Below, piece by piece: positions 59,897 to 64,000 of a stretch of 64,000 nucleotides of DNA. The stretch covers positions 124,001 through 188,000 of the forward strand of contig JASAMV010008948.1 in the NCBI GenBank assembly GCA_030248065.1. Reading direction: 5' to 3'. Origin of the DNA: Rhynchonema sp. JSB1_4. Lineage: Eukaryota; Nematoda; Chromadorea; Monhysterida; Xyalidae. The notes under the pieces were generated by a model. That model made no database searches. It was not told the DNA's origin and saw only the letters and a list, made by a program, of their open reading frames with translations. Every line of letters begins with the position of its first letter. Within the stretch, counting starts at the first letter, position 1. Position numbers and translations under genes: made by a program.

Positions 59897-60979
59897 CAGT
59901 GTGGTGGCAGGCCAATCGACCCAAGATACCCTAGGGGGGGAAGGTTTCGGACTTACTCGAGATACCCCCCAGAGGCTACCCAAGATCAGGGTAGTACTTG
60001 GGGGGGGTGGGGGGGGTCCCCCCCCAAATTCATCTATCTATCGTCAACACTTTTTGATTTCATCTATCTATCGTCAACACATATGGGCAAATCTATCTAT
60101 CGTCAACAAATTCTGGGAACAATCTATCTATCGTCAACAACAATCGACCCCAAAATGGACATTTTTGACTCAAAATGGCTCAAAATCGGTATTTTTTGCA
60201 CCAAATAGGCAAAAAATCGCGCGCGACGCGCGGATTTAGTACATCTATATACATTTCCATTAATATTTACACATTATTACCTACTTAATGCACTATACTA
60301 TACCTTGATTTTTGGCGACCCCCCCCCCCCACCATCTATCTATCGTCAACAAGTTTGGGTCGACCCCCCCAGATTTCGGACTTGGGTCATCTATCTATCG
60401 TCAACACATTTCGGGTCCCAATCTATCTATCGTCAACACCCTGACCAAGTATCACACTGCCAATACCCAATACTAATTCAGAAAAACCCAATACCAAACC
60501 AATACCAACCCAATACCAGACCAATACCTGACTCAAAACCCAATACCAAACCCAATACAAGACCAGAAACCCAATACCAAACCAATACTAAGACCAATAC
60601 CCAATACCCAATACCAATACCCAGTGTGGTGGCAGGCCAATCGACCCAAGATACCCTAGGGGGGGGGAAGGTTTCGGACTTACTCGAGATACCCCCCAGA
60701 GGCTACCCAAGATACCCCTATGGTCCGTCAAAAGGCGAAAAAGGCCGTTTTTTGCATGCAATTTTACTGCAAAATTGGCCTAAAAATGGGTATTTTTTGA
60801 CATTTTTGCCGAAAATTGGCCTAAAATGACCATTTTTGGGTGTGCGATTTTTGGGGGTCCCGAGGTCGAAAAACACCTATTTTTGCCTTTGAAAACCATA
60901 AATCTACTTACTCGAGATACCCTTTGGGGTCGGCTCGAGATAGATACCCTTCCCCCCCATCCCCCCAGCCACTACAGTG
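59897..60979. mobile_element. hAT-like element, family GTATCTCGAG, nested and partly duplicated
   Basis: Starts CAGTGTGGTGGCAGG and ends AGCCACTACAGTG. The 8-bp duplication GTGGTACG is perfect at 59889-59896 and 60980-60987. The left 90 bp are repeated at 60622, where a full copy of the 28106-28538 type begins in reverse orientation. Confidence 0.82.
59987..60459. mobile_element. hAT-like element with CTATCTATCGTCAACA arms
   Basis: Ends CAGGGTAGTACTTGG and CCAAGTATCACACTG are inverted at 12 of 15. Arms are seven copies of ATCTATCTATCGTCAACA. The core has TCGCGCGCGACGCGCG. A CCAATACCAA tandem region follows at 60460-60620. Confidence 0.7.
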
Positions 60980-61874
60980 GTGGTACGGTAATGCTGTGTT
61001 GTGTCAAACGTTGTTTAAGCTTGCGTACACAACAGAATACAGCTTTTTAAGCATAATTGCCGCTGTTAAAGTTAGAAAATACCGAAAACAAGCCATTTTT
61101 ATGGGCATCAGTAACAACGATTTTTTTCGTCGGGGCCAAATGAAAAATATAACCCCCCCAATAATTGACCCCCCCCATAAATTGAACACCCCAAAATGAC
61201 CCCAGTGAAAAAATAGACCCCCCGGGTTCTATTTCCGACAATACGGTACACTACCCCCTGCCCCTACCCGCCTCGATTTTTTCTACCATGTGCCCTACCC
61301 GCCCTGCCAAAGTAGCCACAGCACTGCCCCCCAAAGTTCTGGCGGGTACCTACAGTACCCCGGTATCTCCCCCTCTTTTTGGCCGCAAGGTACAATATCT
61401 CCCACTGAGGAGGACGAGGGGCAAGGGGGGAAGAAAAAAAAAAGAAAAAACCCCCCCCCCCCTCTCCCACTCAGAGAAGTAACCACAGCACTGCCTCCGG
61501 CCCAGTTTCCCCCAATTTTTGCCTAAAAACGGCATTTTAGGCCTAAAATGGGCATTTTAGGCCTAAAATGTGTGAGGTCAATGCAGCCAAAATACCCTTT
61601 TTGTGAAGAATTTCTTCTAAAAAGGGGCAAAAATACCTAGGTCTAATTTTATACCTCAAAAAGTGACTTTTCCTGTATTTGGGTCTCGACTCGCCCCTCT
61701 TCCCCCTTCGGGTCGGGGTACACTAGCTCCCCGTCCGAAAAAAACGGGGGCTCCGCTATCTCCCCCTCCGGACCAGGAACTACCGTAAAAACCTAAATAC
61801 AGCCCCCCCGTAATACAGCCCCCAAAAAGGGGTCAGTGAATTAATAGAGCCCCCCGGAATAGAGCCCCCCTAAG

Positions 61875-62346
61875 CAGTGTTGGAGGTACTCTGGAGGGGG
61901 GGATACCTACTGTACCGCGCTTGGAGAGGGGGGGATACCTACTGTACCAGAGCCGATGGCCTGGGGGGGGGTTATGTACCTAGGGGGGGGGTTTGGGGGG
62001 GGGGTTGGGGGGGGGGGTTAGGTTTTGGGGTGAAAATTTTTTATGTGTTTATTATGTGTGGAATCGTGTGAAAACGTAGTATTTGCGCGCGTAGCGCGCG
62101 AATTTCGGGTAATTTGAGGTAAAAAACACTGATTTTGCACTAATTTCGGCCATTTTGGTCAAAAATTGGCACTTTTGGGGCAAAATCGGGGGGATACCTA
62201 CTGTACCGGGGTGAAAAGCGGGGGGGATAGGTACTGTACGATGCCAAACAGCGGGGGGATACCTACGGTACCAGGCGAGGGGGGGAGACGTACTGTACTG
62301 GGGGGGGGCTACCCCCCCCCCCCAAACCCCCCCACCTCCAACACTG
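61875..62346. mobile_element. hAT-like element with GATACCTACTGTACC arms
   Basis: Ends CAGTGTTGGAGGT and ACCTCCAACACTG are perfect. The duplication CCCCTAAG is perfect at 61867-61874 and 62347-62354. Arms repeat GGGGGATACCTACTGTACC; the core has TGCGCGCGTAGCGCGCGAA. Confidence 0.92.
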
Positions 62347-62441
62347 CCCCTAAGTAACATCCCCCATACAGTAGCGTATTAACGCTTGATAGTGGTGCTG
62401 GTGCACAGGTACATTTATACACGTTTGTTGTTCGTTCAGAG

Positions 62442-63215
62442 CAGCGTAGTTCAGTGTAGTTCCTGGTCCGGCGGGGAAATTAGTGTACCTCCCTGCTTTT
62501 TCGGAGGGGAAATTAGTGTACCTCCCTGGCTCCCTGGGGGCGACGGGGGGTGGGGAAGACCCAAAATCAGGAAAAAGTCACTTTTTGAGGTAGAAAATTT
62601 GACCTATTTTTGCCCCTTTTTGGAAAAAATTCTTCAGAACAAATGTATTTTGGCGACTTTTGAGAACATTGACCTAAAAATCACACATTTTAGGCCTAAA
62701 AATGGCCATTTTAGGCAAAAATTGGTGAAATTAGTGTACCGGAGGGGAAATTAGTGTACTAGTGTACCTTGGTCGGGGAAATTAGTGTACCTTAGGGGGC
62801 TCCCCCCTCCCCCCAGGAACTACACTGGTGTAGTTCCTGGTCCGGAGGGGGAACAGGCGGTACCCCCTTTTTTCGGAGGGGGAACAGACGTACCCAACCC
62901 ACCTGGGGGGAAGGGGGGCAGATAGGGTGATAGTGTACCACCTGAGGCGCAGGGTTTATTTTTTCAAAATGGGCTAGTAGCAAGAAGCTAGTAAAATCAA
63001 AAATTTAGTAGCTTTTTTGCCGCTGATAAGCCAATTTACTAGCTTTCTTGGCCAAAATACAAAATCTAGTAGCTTTTAGGCTACTAAATTTGAAAATTTA
63101 CTAGCTTTTCAAAAAATTTAGTAGCTAAAAAGCTACTAAATTTGGTTAAAAAAAATCCATGCCTGAGGGGGAGATAGCGTACCTGAAGGGGACCCCTTCC
63201 CCAGGAACTACACTG
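62442..63215. mobile_element. hAT-like element, CCTGGTCCGG type, host of a related insertion
   Basis: Starts CAGCGTAGTTC and resumes after 62828 as GTGTAGTTCCTGGTCCGG. It ends CCAGGAACTACACTG at 63215. Inside are repeats of CTAGTAGCTTTT. No clear flanking duplication. Confidence 0.6.
62452..62827. mobile_element. hAT-like element with GAAATTAGTGTACC arms, inserted in a relative
   Basis: Ends CAGTGTAGTTCCTGG and CCAGGAACTACACTG are perfect. Flanks GCGTAGTT and GTGTAGTT match at 7 of 8. Arms repeat GGGGAAATTAGTGTACC; the core has AAAATGGCCATTTTAGGC. Confidence 0.82.
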
Positions 63216-63349
63216 CCACTGTCTTCACGTAAGCTTGCAAATAAAGTGTTGATTTGAGTTAACCACAATTTACTGCAGAACCACACCGCAACTCTTCAAA
63301 CAAAATTCCATCGAGCAAAGCCATAATCACGAAGCGCCCTGCCGCCGCC

Positions 63350-63647
63350 ATGTCTGGTGCCGGAGGAATGGATTATGAAATTCCTCGGAAAGCGCACAAA
63401 GACGAGGACCGTGCCTTCGAACATCTGAATAAAATGGGTAAGGAAATTCTGTGTGAGCAGAAAGAGGACCTTAAAACTGGAGCCAAAGACATGATAAGAA
63501 AATTTTTCCCCGATCCGAATAGGAAAAAACGGAAAAGAAGATTTTTCTCTTTTCCAAGCCTGTCCGAATTTACCCTCATCGGACGGAAATCGAACAAAAA
63601 CAGCATTTTTAGCGTCAGGAAGATGACGTCGTCGAACGCTGATGAGG
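63350..63647 (+). CDS. First exon of an unidentified gene running off the window
   Basis: ATG in a strong context (CCGCCGCCATGTCTGG) opens a hydrophilic frame with MSGAGGMDYEIPRKAHKDED, KKRKRRFF and SNADE. The donor is proposed at GAG|GTATTT (63648); an earlier donor GG|GTAAGG after NKM (near 63435) is equally possible. No family recognised; the basic KKRKRR could be a nuclear signal. A later T-run plus CCAG near 63818 may be the next acceptor. Confidence 0.5.
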
Positions 63648-64000
63648 TATTTTAGACTGTGCTATTATAATAGCGATCTTGAGCTGAAAGACAGTTTTAT
63701 TGTGAACATTAAGAAACAATATCTTGTGAGGATAGACGTTATTCAACTTCAAAGTCGCCGCCACAGCAGTAAGCGAAGTGACGACGAGAAATCTGCTGAG
63801 TGCGGGTTCCTTTTTTTCCAGATCAGCATTTTTCATTTTTCTTGTTTCCGGTTTTCATTGGCATTTTTCCTAGGTAAAAAAGAAAAATCAATTTTATTTC
63901 TTTTTTCTCACCAACTCTGGCCAAAGGCAATGGCTGGTTTGTTTGCTTATCAGACTGGCGCCTAGGCCCGGCATTTTCTTTCTATGATTGCTCTCTGTTC

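Larger units (their letters stand above)
59764..61246. mobile_element. Second copy of the TA-flanked element, nested
   Basis: The right end CTATTTCCGACAATACGG at 61229-61246 is followed by TA. The left part (AATAGAACCCCCATTAATCG) is blurred by a C-run, so the exact left end is approximate. It matches 28014-29357 outside their insertions. Confidence 0.68.
59389..61326. mobile_element. hAT-like element, family TACCCGCCCC, carrying nested insertions
   Basis: The left end CAGTGCTGTGGCTG at 59389 and the right end TAGCCACAGCACTG at 61326 match the element at 28742-29214. The interior is split at GGTA by the TA-flanked element below. Flanks lie in C-runs, so the target duplication cannot be judged. 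Confidence 0.7.

Noticed and set aside
60025..60440. Regularly repeated ATCTATCTATCGTCAACA, array-like
   Set aside because: Spacers are short, irregular and not unique, the context is a eukaryotic transposon with inverted ends, and there are no cas genes, so it is not a CRISPR array.
59361..62360. Many open frames rich in Pro or Gly on both strands
   Set aside because: They lie in nested repeat arms and homopolymer runs and change frame at repeat edges; no domain is visible.

Overview
This is a window of animal nuclear DNA: intron-rich genes with GT-AG introns, a eukaryotic tRNA, AATAAA signals and abundant inverted-repeat transposons. The organism cannot be named from sequence alone. A caudal homeodomain close to nematode PAL-1, a GT92 glycosyltransferase, a V-ATPase a-subunit gene with two pairs of alternative exons as in C. 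elegans unc-32, and an IR-type receptor together suggest an ecdysozoan, possibly nematode-like. This is inference.

Left part (1-29.7 kb): the 3' end of a rhodopsin-like GPCR gene on the plus strand, then three minus-strand genes in a row. These are a Bloom-type RecQ helicase (28 exons, about 1159 aa), thiamine pyrophosphokinase (8 exons, 254 aa) and V-ATPase V0 subunit a (about 884 aa). I rebuilt them exon by exon; reading phase closes across every junction and total coding length is a multiple of three.

Middle (30-50 kb): tRNA-Gly(UCC), a GT92 glycosyltransferase (plus), a small single-pass membrane protein (plus), caudal/Cdx (minus) with a 5 kb gene-free upstream region, and an ionotropic-receptor gene (plus) whose ligand-binding exon is split by a transposon.

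Right part (51-64 kb): a foldback element, a C2H2 zinc-finger gene (minus), a small secreted-peptide gene (minus), an unidentified 228-aa basic protein gene (plus), about 5.5 kb of nested GC-rich hAT-like elements, and the first exon of a further gene (plus).

Mobile DNA explains much of the rest. hAT-like non-autonomous elements carry 8-bp target duplications, arms made of short tandem motifs and a central GCGCG hairpin core, and are nested up to four deep. Several foldback MITE families occur as matched copies in introns. The most notable points are the two alternative-exon pairs in the V-ATPase gene, the transposon in the receptor exon, the modular hAT family, and a 10-mer (TGATGTTTCA) found about 15 times, often beside splice sites.
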